Shown: positions 1 through 6,413 of the stretch, one piece after another
Layout: each line of letters begins with the position of its first letter
Position numbering within the stretch: position 1 is the stretch's first letter
Assembly (NCBI GenBank): GCA_014859805.1
Contig: JACUTN010000025.1
Location: 1 to 10,479 of the forward strand
Origin: Candidatus Bathyarchaeota archaeon
Lineage (GTDB): Archaea; Thermoproteota; Bathyarchaeia; Bathyarchaeales; Bathycorpusculaceae
Direction of reading: 5' to 3'
Length of the DNA: 10,479 nucleotides
Translations under genes and position numbers: made by a program
The notes under the pieces: generated by a model
The model's database searches: none
The model's input: the letters and a program-made list of their open reading frames with translations, nothing else
Told to the model about the DNA's origin: nothing

Positions 1-220
1 CCTCTTTTGCGTCGCCTTGTTCGACTTGGAAATATCCGTTTTCAAAATATCCTGCAAGGTTAAGGTTCACTGAATGCAAGTACAGTCTTTTGTCTTGGCG
101 TAGTTCCACTTTTGCATAGGCTCTCTTATCTATAGCCATTACTATGGCTGGTTCACCGTAGACTACGAAATGTTCTCCGAAAAGTATCACTTTCGCGGGA
201 GCTGACGCAGTAACCCCCAT
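1..220 (-). CDS. mvk: mevalonate kinase, N-terminal part (cut by left window edge)
   Basis: Seen: reading the minus strand from ATG at 220 gives 73 codons with no stop to the window edge. The N-terminus contains APAKVILFGEHFVVYGEPA, the typical GHMP-kinase opening of mevalonate kinases (first beta strand plus GEH-VYG motif). Known: the enzyme phosphorylates mevalonate with ATP in the cytosol, an early step towards the isoprenoid chains of archaeal membrane lipids. The ATP-binding PxxxGLGSSA motif and the rest of the protein lie beyond the left edge, so completeness cannot be judged. The start lies 10 nt after the stop of the MEMO1-family gene, so the two are almost certainly co-transcribed. 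A GTGAT stretch 6 nt before the ATG may serve as a weak ribosome-binding site. An overlapping ATG at 228 is in another frame and was rejected. Confidence 0.93.
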   Translation of the reverse strand, partial: MGVTASAPAKVILFGEHFVVYGEPAIVMAIDKRAYAKVELRQDKRLYLHSVNLNLAGYFENGYFQVEQGDAKE

Positions 221-230
221 GTATACATCA

Positions 231-1079
231 CTATTTCTTGAAGCACACAGCGGCGTACCCAACCACACTCGAGTAGTCGCCAATAACATCTCCACTAGTC
301 TTATAACATAATAATTTTGCCTCTTTCGCTCCCAAAATCTTAGCGGCAGCAATTAAAGCAGCTATTGGACCATAACCGCAAGCACTAATATGGTGAGCCT
401 CAATAACCGAATAGAGTTTAGCTTCATCCATCGCTTCTACCGCTTCAATGACCATTTTATCCTTTCTGTTTGCGCTTTCTTGAGGCTCGTAATGAGTCAT
501 GTCCGAAGAGGCTATAATAACTCCGTTTTTTCCAGCTAAAACTTTGGCCACTGCCTCTCCAACCTCTCTGGCTGAGGACAAATCCTGCATCAGAAAACAA
601 ATGGGTACAATCTTGAATTCTGAACCATAAAGATACTGAAGGAATGGAAGCTGAACCTCAATCGAATGCTCAAGACGATGAGCAGAATCATCAACATCAA
701 CAATACTCGATTCACGCACAACCTGATTAGCAGATTCACTATCTATTTCAACATCACCCAAAGGCGTACGCCAAAAACCATCATTCATGACAGCCAAACC
801 ACTACCATAACCCCCATGGTTCGGACCAAAAAGAAACACAACATCAGGTTTACCGTCTAGGGCCAACGTATAATAAGCGTGGGCTGCCACAGCACCCGAA
901 AACATATAACCTGCGTGCGGACAAACCAAGCCTATTATCTGTCTTCTGCCTTCTTTAACAATTTCGGGTATTTTTCCGGGTCCAAACTTGTGGAGAAAGC
1001 AGTTTTCTATTTGTGTTTTCAATGATTCCGCTGTTCCCGCATAGAAGGCTCCAGCTTGGCATGGACGCCGGATCTTCAC
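231..1079 (-). CDS. MEMO1 family protein
   Basis: A 282-residue protein of the MEMO family, which is structurally related to class III extradiol (non-haem iron) dioxygenases; its role in archaea is unsettled. Seen: RRPCQAGAFY near the N-terminus, CPHAGYMFSG (His55), FGPNHGG (His88), EHSIEVQLPFL (His138), SSDMTHYEP (Asp193, His196) and ISACGYGPI (Cys234). The first two histidines and Cys234 probably correspond to the metal or active-site triad described for human MEMO1, and all are present. The length is normal for the family. The start is GTG at 1079, sharing its G with the TAG stop of the uS2 gene (TAGTG), and is preceded by a strong AGGAGGA site at 1089-1095, 9 nt upstream. The gene sits between uS2 and mevalonate kinase, a recurrent archaeal order that hints at a link with the lipid pathway; the link is inference. 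Confidence 0.93.
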   Translation of the reverse strand: MKIRRPCQAGAFYAGTAESLKTQIENCFLHKFGPGKIPEIVKEGRRQIIGLVCPHAGYMFSGAVAAHAYYTLALDGKPDVVFLFGPNHGGYGSGLAVMNDGFWRTPLGDVEIDSESANQVVRESSIVDVDDSAHRLEHSIEVQLPFLQYLYGSEFKIVPICFLMQDLSSAREVGEAVAKVLAGKNGVIIASSDMTHYEPQESANRKDKMVIEAVEAMDEAKLYSVIEAHHISACGYGPIAALIAAAKILGAKEAKLLCYKTSGDVIGDYSSVVGYAAVCFKK

Positions 1080-1759
1080 TAACCGTAATCCTCCTCTTCC
1101 CTTGAAATCTTGGTTTCAAAATCCTCAACTGTTAGTGGTAAATCCTTATCCGGTGGCAACTCACCCTTCTCTCGCAGTATTTGTCTCGCTAGAAGCCAAT
1201 AGATAATGGCTAAGGCTCTTCTACCCTTATTGTTTGTTGAAATCACCAAGTCTACGCCTGAAAAGTCGTTGTCTGTGCTGCATAAGGCTATTAGGGGTAT
1301 GCCCACTGAAGACGCTTCTTTAACCGCTTGAGAATCCGCCCTTGGATCAGAAACTATCACAACATCAGGCTCGATGCGGTTAGGATATAACGGATTTGAT
1401 AGAAGCCCTGGAATAAAGCGTCCAACAATAGGAACCGCTCCAGTTACCTCGCAGAATTTTGTAACGGGTTCTTGCGCGTAAAGTCTAGCTGCTGCAACAG
1501 CGATTTTTGACGGTTCAAATCTGGCTAGAAACTTTGCGGTTATCCTTATACGTTCATCAGTCTTTTTGACATCCAAAACAAATAGACCGTCAGGTCTGAC
1601 ACGGTATATGAATTGCTCCATGTCCCTTGTTTTCATTCTTGTTCCAATGTGTGTTCCTGCGGAGAGAAGTGTGTCTCGTGGTAACAGAAGCTCTTCCTCT
1701 GTTGTCACATTTGTTGTTTCTTCTTCCTTTTCTGACTTTTCGTCTTTAACTTCTGACAA
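1079..1759 (-). CDS. rpsB: 30S ribosomal protein uS2 (S2, SA family)
   Basis: Small-subunit ribosomal protein of 226 residues. Seen: an acidic N-terminal tail (residues 1-25, rich in E, K and T), then the archaeal/eukaryotic uS2 core with AGTHIGTRMKTRDMEQFIYR, VRPDGLFVLDV, AARLYAQEPVTKF, VTGAVPIVGRFIPG and LSNP, followed by EPDVVIVSDPRAD. The C-terminus ends in a second acidic patch, EEEDYG. The start is a rare TTG at 1759. An AGGGAG stretch at 1767-1772, directly after and touching the enolase stop codon, gives a suitable ribosome-binding site about 10 nt upstream, and no ATG lies in frame nearby. It lies 14 nt after enolase and overlaps MEMO1 by one base, so expression should be coupled to both. 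The identity is certain; the exact start is slightly less so. Confidence 0.96.
   Translation of the reverse strand: MSEVKDEKSEKEEETTNVTTEEELLLPRDTLLSAGTHIGTRMKTRDMEQFIYRVRPDGLFVLDVKKTDERIRITAKFLARFEPSKIAVAAARLYAQEPVTKFCEVTGAVPIVGRFIPGLLSNPLYPNRIEPDVVIVSDPRADSQAVKEASSVGIPLIALCSTDNDFSGVDLVISTNNKGRRALAIIYWLLARQILREKGELPPDKDLPLTVEDFETKISREEEDYG
1089..1095 (-). promoter_or_regulatory. Shine-Dalgarno site fixing the MEMO1 GTG start
   Basis: AGGAGGA on the minus strand, inside the last codons of the uS2 gene, 9 nt before the GTG at 1079. It supports the non-ATG start and implies translational coupling with uS2. Confidence 0.75.
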
Positions 1760-1773
1760 TATCTTCCAGCTCC

Positions 1774-3027
1774 CTAAAACATTTGGAACTCAGCCATTTT
1801 AGCTCTATCCCCTAAAAATTCCTCTATCCTTATTAACTCGTTTAATTTTGCTATTCTCGCTCCCTCAACAACTCCCGTCTTTATTATTGGACATCTAAAT
1901 GCCACAGCCAAATGAGCTATGTGCCAATCACATGTACTGCCCGAACGATGCGACATCACTGGGACACATCCAGCTCCCTTCGCCATTTCAATGGTTTCCC
2001 ACGCATCTGTGAGTGTGCCTACTTGATTCACCTTGATTATAATCGAGTTGGCTGCGTGCAATTTTATTCCACGGCTTAATCTTTCAGCGTTTGTGACAAA
2101 CAAGTCGTCGCCACAAACTAAGCAGTTCTTCACTTTTTTGGTGAGTTCTGCGGAACTCCTATAGTCTTCTTCGTGGAATGGGTCTTCCACATACACGAGA
2201 TGATATTTTTTGACGAGTTTGCGAATGAATTCTATCTGCTCTCCTGAATCTCGTTTTTTCCCTTCTCTCGGGTAGACGTAAGATTTCTTTCTAGCATTCC
2301 ACATGGAGGATGCTGCAACGTCAACGCCTAAACCACATTCGAAACCCAATTCGTTACCCACTTCTTCACACGCTTCGGCTAACACTTCCAAAGCATCTAG
2401 ATTTCCAATATTTGCAATCCAAGCTCCCTCATCACTTCTTCCACCACCAAAGAGCCTGTCCTTTTTCTTCAGTATGTCGCCAATTCTTCTGTGGATTTTA
2501 GTGTTGGCGTCAGCGGCTTCTAAAAAGGATTCAGCTCCATAGGGAAGAACCAGAAATTCTTGTATGTCCGGAATTTTTCCCTTGCCGTGTTTTCCACCGC
2601 TTATCACATTTCCTAGTGGATACGGGAGTTCATGGACGATGTATCCGCCTAAATAATGGAATAGGAGTAAGCCGTAAGAATTCGCTGCAGCCTCGACACT
2701 TGCCAGCGAAATGGAGAAGGCTGTGTTTCCGCCTAAAATCCTAAAATCTCTTGTGCCGTCAATTTCATGCAGTGTTTTGTCAATTTCTTCTTGAAAATCC
2801 ACGTTTAACCCGATTAGTTCTGGAGCTATCACCTCTTCAACTTTTTTGATTGCTTGGTCCACTCCGCCTTGAGGATAAGAAACCACTTCAGCTTTTCCTC
2901 GACTTTTTCCAGCTGGAGCCGAGGCTCTCCCAAAACTTGAGGTTGTTACAACATCAACTTCTATTGTTTCTTCTCCACGGCTGTTAAAAACCTTTCTTGC
3001 AATTATGTCTTCAATAACTGTTGACAT
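1774..3027 (-). CDS. eno: enolase (phosphopyruvate hydratase)
   Basis: Converts 2-phosphoglycerate to phosphoenolpyruvate in glycolysis and gluconeogenesis, in the cytosol, with Mg2+. The protein has 417 residues from the ATG at 3027. Seen: NSRG (15-18), SGGKH with His147, IQEF with Glu157, SDEGAW with Glu200, DVAAS with Asp236, VEDPF with Glu281, GDDLFVTN (Asp307/308), IIKVNQVGTL with Lys332, MSHRSG with His360, and IIKTG with Lys383. The metal ligands and both catalytic lysine/glutamate partners are therefore present. Oddities: loop 1 reads PAGKSRG instead of the usual PSGASTG, and SGETED-like sequence is SGSTCD. An ATG at 3042 would add five residues (MEGEN), but AGGAGA at 3032-3037 lies 5 nt before the second ATG, so 3027 is preferred. 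Enolase within this ribosomal/RNA polymerase operon is the usual archaeal arrangement. Confidence 0.95.
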   Translation of the reverse strand: MSTVIEDIIARKVFNSRGEETIEVDVVTTSSFGRASAPAGKSRGKAEVVSYPQGGVDQAIKKVEEVIAPELIGLNVDFQEEIDKTLHEIDGTRDFRILGGNTAFSISLASVEAAANSYGLLLFHYLGGYIVHELPYPLGNVISGGKHGKGKIPDIQEFLVLPYGAESFLEAADANTKIHRRIGDILKKKDRLFGGGRSDEGAWIANIGNLDALEVLAEACEEVGNELGFECGLGVDVAASSMWNARKKSYVYPREGKKRDSGEQIEFIRKLVKKYHLVYVEDPFHEEDYRSSAELTKKVKNCLVCGDDLFVTNAERLSRGIKLHAANSIIIKVNQVGTLTDAWETIEMAKGAGCVPVMSHRSGSTCDWHIAHLAVAFRCPIIKTGVVEGARIAKLNELIRIEEFLGDRAKMAEFQMF

Positions 3028-3031
3028 GTTT

Positions 3032-3037
3032 TCTCCT
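3032..3037 (-). promoter_or_regulatory. Shine-Dalgarno site deciding the enolase start
   Basis: AGGAGA lies 5 nt upstream of the ATG at 3027 and inside the alternative reading that begins at 3042. Only the downstream ATG has a well-spaced site, because the sequence before 3042 (TATTAAGCA) has no purine-rich match. Confidence 0.7.
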
Positions 3038-3045
3038 TCCATTGC

Positions 3046-3276
3046 TTAATAGTAGTTTCGTGCCTCTCTTCTCTTCTCTGCCACTTCGTAAAATTGTAGA
3101 ACTTCGTCAATGATATCCACGTGAGACAACAGCATGCGCCTGCAACAGTATCTTTTAATGCCTAAGCTGTCCAAGACCTCGCCGGGTTCCTCTCCGGCTT
3201 TCACTCTTCTCGCGAATTCTTCCCACTTGTCTCCGATTAATTTGCCACAGGTAAAGCATCTTACAGGTATAATCAT
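3046..3276 (-). CDS. rpoN: DNA-directed RNA polymerase subunit N (Rpb10 homologue)
   Basis: A 76-residue zinc-binding subunit of the archaeal RNA polymerase assembly platform; it sits with RpoD, RpoL and RpoP and is homologous to eukaryotic Rpb10. This is not the bacterial sigma-54 that shares the symbol. Seen: MIIPVRCFTCGK with Cys7 and Cys10, then KRYCCRR with Cys44 and Cys45, which is the CX2C...CC zinc site; the HVDIIDE stretch is also typical. The length is slightly over the common 65-75 because of a short basic tail (KRREARNYY). The ATG at 3276 is preceded by GGGAGG at 3287-3292, 10 nt upstream, overlapping the end of the uS9 gene. In many archaea rpoK follows here; in this window enolase follows instead. 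Confidence 0.96.
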   Translation of the reverse strand: MIIPVRCFTCGKLIGDKWEEFARRVKAGEEPGEVLDSLGIKRYCCRRMLLSHVDIIDEVLQFYEVAEKRREARNYY

Positions 3277-3293
3277 TTTTAATCAGCCTCCCT

Positions 3294-3704
3294 TTATCTG
3301 TAGCTTTTCTGGTCCCTGGCTCTTGCCCCCGGGCCTCCGAACTTTTTAGGTTCTTTACGTCTCGGGTCTCCAACAACCATTGTTCGGTCATACTCGACAA
3401 AAACTCTGCGTAGACGTGAACTCTTCGTCCATTTCAACAAAGCGTTTGCTATTACCATTCTTGAGGCTTCAGCCTGTCCCATGTATCCGCCACCTGAAAC
3501 TTTTACATCTACGTCCAATTGCTTCAACACATCATCACCGGCCTGCATGAGCGGTTCCATTATTTTTTCGCGTGCAATTTCCGGTTCATAAATTTCTAGG
3601 GGGATTCTGTTTATGCGTATCCTTCCAATTCCAGGCTTAACAACGGCCCGTGCTGTAGCTGTTTTTCTTTTTCCACTGATAACCAAAACTTTTTTAGCTG
3701 GCAT
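3294..3704 (-). CDS. rpsI: 30S ribosomal protein uS9
   Basis: A 136-residue small-subunit protein whose C-terminal tail reaches towards the tRNA in the P site. Seen: the N-terminal SGKRKTATARAVVKPG motif, IRINRIPLEIYEPEIAREKI, the glycine-rich VSGGGYMGQAEASRMVIANAL segment (split here as GGGYMGQAEASR then MVIANAL), and the invariant basic end GARARDQKSYR. The ATG at 3704 starts only 2 nt after the uL13 stop. Its likely ribosome-binding site, GGTGA, lies inside the last uL13 codons. The length is normal for archaeal uS9. Confidence 0.97.
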   Translation of the reverse strand: MPAKKVLVISGKRKTATARAVVKPGIGRIRINRIPLEIYEPEIAREKIMEPLMQAGDDVLKQLDVDVKVSGGGYMGQAEASRMVIANALLKWTKSSRLRRVFVEYDRTMVVGDPRRKEPKKFGGPGARARDQKSYR

Positions 3705-3706
3705 GA

Positions 3707-4150
3707 CTATTCACCAAGGTTCCATCCTATTTCTTTTGCGAGTTCATTAAGTGTGAAATAGGGGCATTTCAGTTTTTCAGCGCGAGCTTCCGCTAGAGTT
3801 TCTGTTTTTTGTTCTTTGAGTTCTTCCGGGATTCCAATGGATACTTTAAGCCGTTTATATGCTTGTTTGCCCTTGGGTTGTTTATACGGAAGCATACCTC
3901 TCACGGTTTTTCGAACTATTCTGTCGGGTCTTCTGTAATGAAATGGACCCTTTTTTGGATGCCCTACTTCAAGGAACTCCTTTGCTTCTTTTACTTTGCT
4001 TTTCTTTTTACCTGAAAGCACAGTTTTTTCAGCGTTTACAATTATTATCTTTTCGCGCTCTAGCAATCGTTTAGCAACTATGCTAGCCATTCTGCCAAGA
4101 ATTAGGCCTTCTGCGTTTATTATTGTGATTGTTTGGTTTATGGTCTTCAT
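3707..4150 (-). CDS. rplM: 50S ribosomal protein uL13
   Basis: A 147-residue large-subunit protein. Seen: IINAEGLILGRMASIVAKRL at the N-terminus, IIVNAEKTVLSGKK, then GPFHYRRPDRIVRKTVRGML and PYKQPKGKQAYKRLKV, all typical of archaeal uL13. The ATG at 4150 lies 4 nt after the eL18 stop. GGTGA at 4155-4159, which contains that stop codon, is the probable ribosome-binding site. The gene sits in the conserved order eL18-uL13-uS9-RpoN. Confidence 0.97.
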   Translation of the reverse strand: MKTINQTITIINAEGLILGRMASIVAKRLLEREKIIIVNAEKTVLSGKKKSKVKEAKEFLEVGHPKKGPFHYRRPDRIVRKTVRGMLPYKQPKGKQAYKRLKVSIGIPEELKEQKTETLAEARAEKLKCPYFTLNELAKEIGWNLGE

Positions 4151-4154
4151 TTTT

Positions 4155-4517
4155 TCACCCGATTATCTTAACGTTTGAGCCCTTCGGATTTTTCTTGATA
4201 AGTTGAAGAAGTGATATGGTTTTTCCCCTTGCAGCCTTTATCTTTTCTTTCGCCTTTTCTGAAAACGAGAAGGCTGCCACGGTTATTGGATGATCAATTT
4301 TGCCTGTGCCTATCACTTTACCCGGAACCACAATCGTTTCCTTTTTCTCGGTGTATCTGTTCAATCGGCTTACGTTCACAGCTATACGCTTTCTCCTCGG
4401 CTTTGCTAAACGTTCTGCAACATCCTTCCAAATCCTAACATTGTTTTCTCTACTTTGCTTTTTTAGGAAGCGGATAAGCATGATAAGCTCTGGATTTGTT
4501 GTTTTAGCCTTTTTCAC
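4155..4517 (-). CDS. rpl18e: 50S ribosomal protein eL18 (L18e)
   Basis: A 120-residue large-subunit protein of the archaeal/eukaryotic L18e family, with the fold shared with uL15. Seen: KTTNPELIMLIRFLKKQSRE, IWKDVAERLAKPRRKR, VNVSRLNRYTEKKETIVVPG, then KVIGTGKIDHPITVAAFSFS. The start is GTG at 4517 because TNPEL must be included and no ATG precedes it. This start overlaps the end of the rpoD gene by 14 nt in another frame, a normal sign of translational coupling. The length matches the family. Confidence 0.95.
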   Translation of the reverse strand: MKKAKTTNPELIMLIRFLKKQSRENNVRIWKDVAERLAKPRRKRIAVNVSRLNRYTEKKETIVVPGKVIGTGKIDHPITVAAFSFSEKAKEKIKAARGKTISLLQLIKKNPKGSNVKIIG

Positions 4518-5325
4518 TTTTCTTCACCTTGACTTGACGTATGAACTCCTTCAACTGTTCGTTTAGGATTTTAACAGCTTCATTCATCATCCTTTCGGGA
4601 GAAAGCACACCTGTGGATTCAATGTTGAAAATAATGGTGTCCTCTTTCCAGCTTACTTCTATAGCTGGGGGATTCATTGGGCAAACGTCAACGCAGTCTT
4701 GACACAGAGTGCAAGCCATCAAATCGCGAATTTCTATTCTGTCTCCGGCTTTGACTAAAACTTTCCTCGGACAGACTTCTACACATTTTCCGCATGCATC
4801 GCATTGTTTGCTTATTTTGATTTGTGGGAAATACTTGTATGTACACATTGAAACTGGTTGCCATTTCGCGTGGTTTTTTCCTTTTCCAAGTCTCGCGTAG
4901 GCTTCAAGCTTCAGGTTTTGTTCTTTAGCTAGTTTTACTATGGGTATTTTGTCGCTGACGGGGGTTATATCTGGGTTTTCTGAGATCAGCTCCCCTGAAT
5001 AAACAGTTCTCGTTCCTTCTTTTGCTTCTGTGTCAAGTGCAAGCGAGACCCTGCAAAGGTTACATCCAAATTCGCTTTTGCATGGGCACTCTTCTGGTAA
5101 ATTATAGCCTTCTAAGTCAGTTTTGAGAGGGATTAACCCGAGTCTATGGGCGATGATTTCATCCTGTAATATAGAAGAGTTCTCAAGTATTACAACTTCA
5201 TCTATCGCCATGCATGGAACTTCCGCCAGTATGATCCTTCTTAAGGCGTTCATAAACGGAACATCAGCTCCCCGAATAAGTAAACGCATGCTCATATCGT
5301 TTTTTTCAAGTACTTTTATTTCCAC
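4504..5325 (-). CDS. rpoD: DNA-directed RNA polymerase subunit D (Rpb3/alpha homologue) with two 4Fe-4S motifs
   Basis: A 273-residue subunit of the archaeal polymerase assembly platform that pairs with RpoL; not the bacterial sigma factor of the same symbol. Seen: the alpha-like N-terminus DVPFMNALRRIILAEVPCMA (21-40) and HRLGLIPL (60-67). A cysteine cluster follows at Cys80, 82, 88 and 91. An inserted ferredoxin-like domain carries two complete CX2CX2CX3CP motifs: Cys175/178/181/185 and Cys205/208/211/215. Known: RpoD of some archaea binds one or two Fe-S clusters there, and others have lost them. Two full sets here predict two 4Fe-4S clusters. The start is GTG at 5325. A GGAGTG stretch at 5335-5340 lies 9 nt upstream. 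The start directly follows the TAA of a 34-codon ORF that fills the gap to uS11. Confidence 0.96.
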   Translation of the reverse strand: MEIKVLEKNDMSMRLLIRGADVPFMNALRRIILAEVPCMAIDEVVILENSSILQDEIIAHRLGLIPLKTDLEGYNLPEECPCKSEFGCNLCRVSLALDTEAKEGTRTVYSGELISENPDITPVSDKIPIVKLAKEQNLKLEAYARLGKGKNHAKWQPVSMCTYKYFPQIKISKQCDACGKCVEVCPRKVLVKAGDRIEIRDLMACTLCQDCVDVCPMNPPAIEVSWKEDTIIFNIESTGVLSPERMMNEAVKILNEQLKEFIRQVKVKKSEKG

Positions 5326-5430
5326 TTACTTGAACACTCCACAAGGTCTACCATGAACACTGTGCCGTTCAAAAGAATATTGGTGCATTATTTCAACTTT
5401 TCTATCAAAAGTGAAAGTGTAAATTGACAT
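5326..5430 (-). CDS. possible 34-residue small protein between uS11 and RpoD
   Basis: An unrecognised small ORF on the operon strand. Seen: ATG at 5430, TAA at 5328-5326, translation beginning MSIYTFTFDRKVEIMHQYSF and ending RPCGVFK, with three histidines, one cysteine and a net basic charge. It begins 8 nt after the uS11 stop, and its stop abuts the RpoD GTG (TAAGTG). An in-frame TAA just upstream (5436-5434) rules out a longer form. It is the only occupant of an otherwise unusually long gap (113 nt) in an operon whose other gaps are 0-20 nt. Its ribosome-binding site is weak (an AAGGG about 14 nt upstream). It could be a coupling or leader ORF for RpoD, a real small protein, or chance: 34 open codons alone are not rare. 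No function is assigned. Confidence 0.45.
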   Translation of the reverse strand: MSIYTFTFDRKVEIMHQYSFERHSVHGRPCGVFK

Positions 5431-5438
5431 GGGTTAGA

Positions 5439-5852
5439 CTAGACCCTTCTTCCTCTTCTGCCACCTGGTCTTCGTGTTCCATCATGAGGAATGGGTGTAA
5501 CCTCTTCTATGCGCCCTATGCGGAATCCTGATCTTGCCAGAGCTCTTATGGCTGCTTGTGCACCTGCACCTGGAGTTCTTGGTCCCGAGCCTCCTGGAGC
5601 CCTTACCTTAATGTGGATTGCTTTTATTCCCTTGTCTTCGGCCACTCCTGCGGCTGCAGAGGCGGCTCGCATAGCTGCGTAAGCCGAGGACTCCATTCTA
5701 TCTGCTTTTACAAACATCCCGCCGGATGTTCTCGCTATGGTTTCCGCGCCTGAGATGTCTGTTATGTGAACTATTGTGTTGTTGTAAGAACTGTAAATAT
5801 GTACGACGCCCCACCTCTCAGGTTTCTTGCTCTGACCTCCACTGCTACTCAT
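5439..5852 (-). CDS. rpsK: 30S ribosomal protein uS11
   Basis: A 137-residue protein of the small-subunit platform near the mRNA exit. Seen: WGVVHIYSSYNNTIVHITD, GAETIARTSGGMFVKADRME, SSAYAAMRAA, then IKVRAPGGSGPRTPGAGAQA and the basic tail PIPHDGTRRPGGRRGRRV. All are standard for archaeal uS11, and the length is normal. The ATG at 5852 lies 1 nt after the uS4 stop (TAAGATG), with a GGAG site about 7 nt upstream inside the uS4 gene. Confidence 0.97.
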   Translation of the reverse strand: MSSSGGQSKKPERWGVVHIYSSYNNTIVHITDISGAETIARTSGGMFVKADRMESSAYAAMRAASAAAGVAEDKGIKAIHIKVRAPGGSGPRTPGAGAQAAIRALARSGFRIGRIEEVTPIPHDGTRRPGGRRGRRV

Positions 5853-5853
5853 C

Positions 5854-6408
5854 TTACGTCTCCTCTGTTTTCTTCTCCGTTGTCGGTACAGCTGCTATTG
5901 TTTGACGTAGAGGGTGACTTGGATTTGCAAAGGGGCTTTGGGGGATATACGTTATTTGGTTTTCTTCTTCCATTGGGACCAGATAACTTGGAACAGTTAC
6001 TCGCTGGTCTCCTATGACTATGTGCCCATGAGTTACGAGTTGACGGGCTTGGTAAATCGTCTTGGCTAGACCTTTTCGGAAAATGATTGTTTGAAGTCTT
6101 CTTTCAAGTATATCTTCAATCGTTGAGTCCAAAATGTCGTCAAGAACTGCGGTTTCATGTATTATGCCGAGTTTTTTCAAGCGCGCGAGAAGCATCTCAT
6201 CCATTCTTTTGCGTTCTTCAGGTGTTTTTCCTATAAGGGAACGGGCTATTCCTCTGAACTTCGACAGCATCGTTTCATGCCGCCATAATTCACGTTTGTT
6301 CCTTAAACCATATTGGCCCAAAAGCTTAAGCTCTTCTTGTAAGACGTCTATTCGCCACGGAAAACGTGGAGTCTCATATTTCTTTCTCTGTTTTTTAGGA
6401 TCACCCAT
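5854..6408 (-). CDS. rpsD: 30S ribosomal protein uS4
   Basis: A 184-residue primary 16S rRNA-binding protein. Seen: MGDPKKQRKKYETPRFPW at the N-terminus, then EELKLLGQYGLRNKRELWRH, and an S4 RNA-binding domain around residues 103-155 with ERRLQTIIFRKGLAKTIYQA, RQLVTHGHIVIGDQRV and VPSYLVP. The last 15 residues are a low-complexity tail (TIAAVPTTEKKTEET). The start lies 5 nt after the uS13 stop, and the end is 1 nt before uS11. The length is normal for archaeal uS4. Confidence 0.97.
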   Translation of the reverse strand: MGDPKKQRKKYETPRFPWRIDVLQEELKLLGQYGLRNKRELWRHETMLSKFRGIARSLIGKTPEERKRMDEMLLARLKKLGIIHETAVLDDILDSTIEDILERRLQTIIFRKGLAKTIYQARQLVTHGHIVIGDQRVTVPSYLVPMEEENQITYIPQSPFANPSHPLRQTIAAVPTTEKKTEET

Positions 6409-6413
6409 GAATG

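Noticed and set aside
3040..3042. ATG at 3042 as the enolase start
   Set aside because: It has no ribosome-binding site, while AGGAGA is ideally placed for the ATG at 3027.
3155..3400. An 81-codon minus-strand open frame over uS9 and RpoN
   Set aside because: It overlaps both certain genes in another frame and has no family features.
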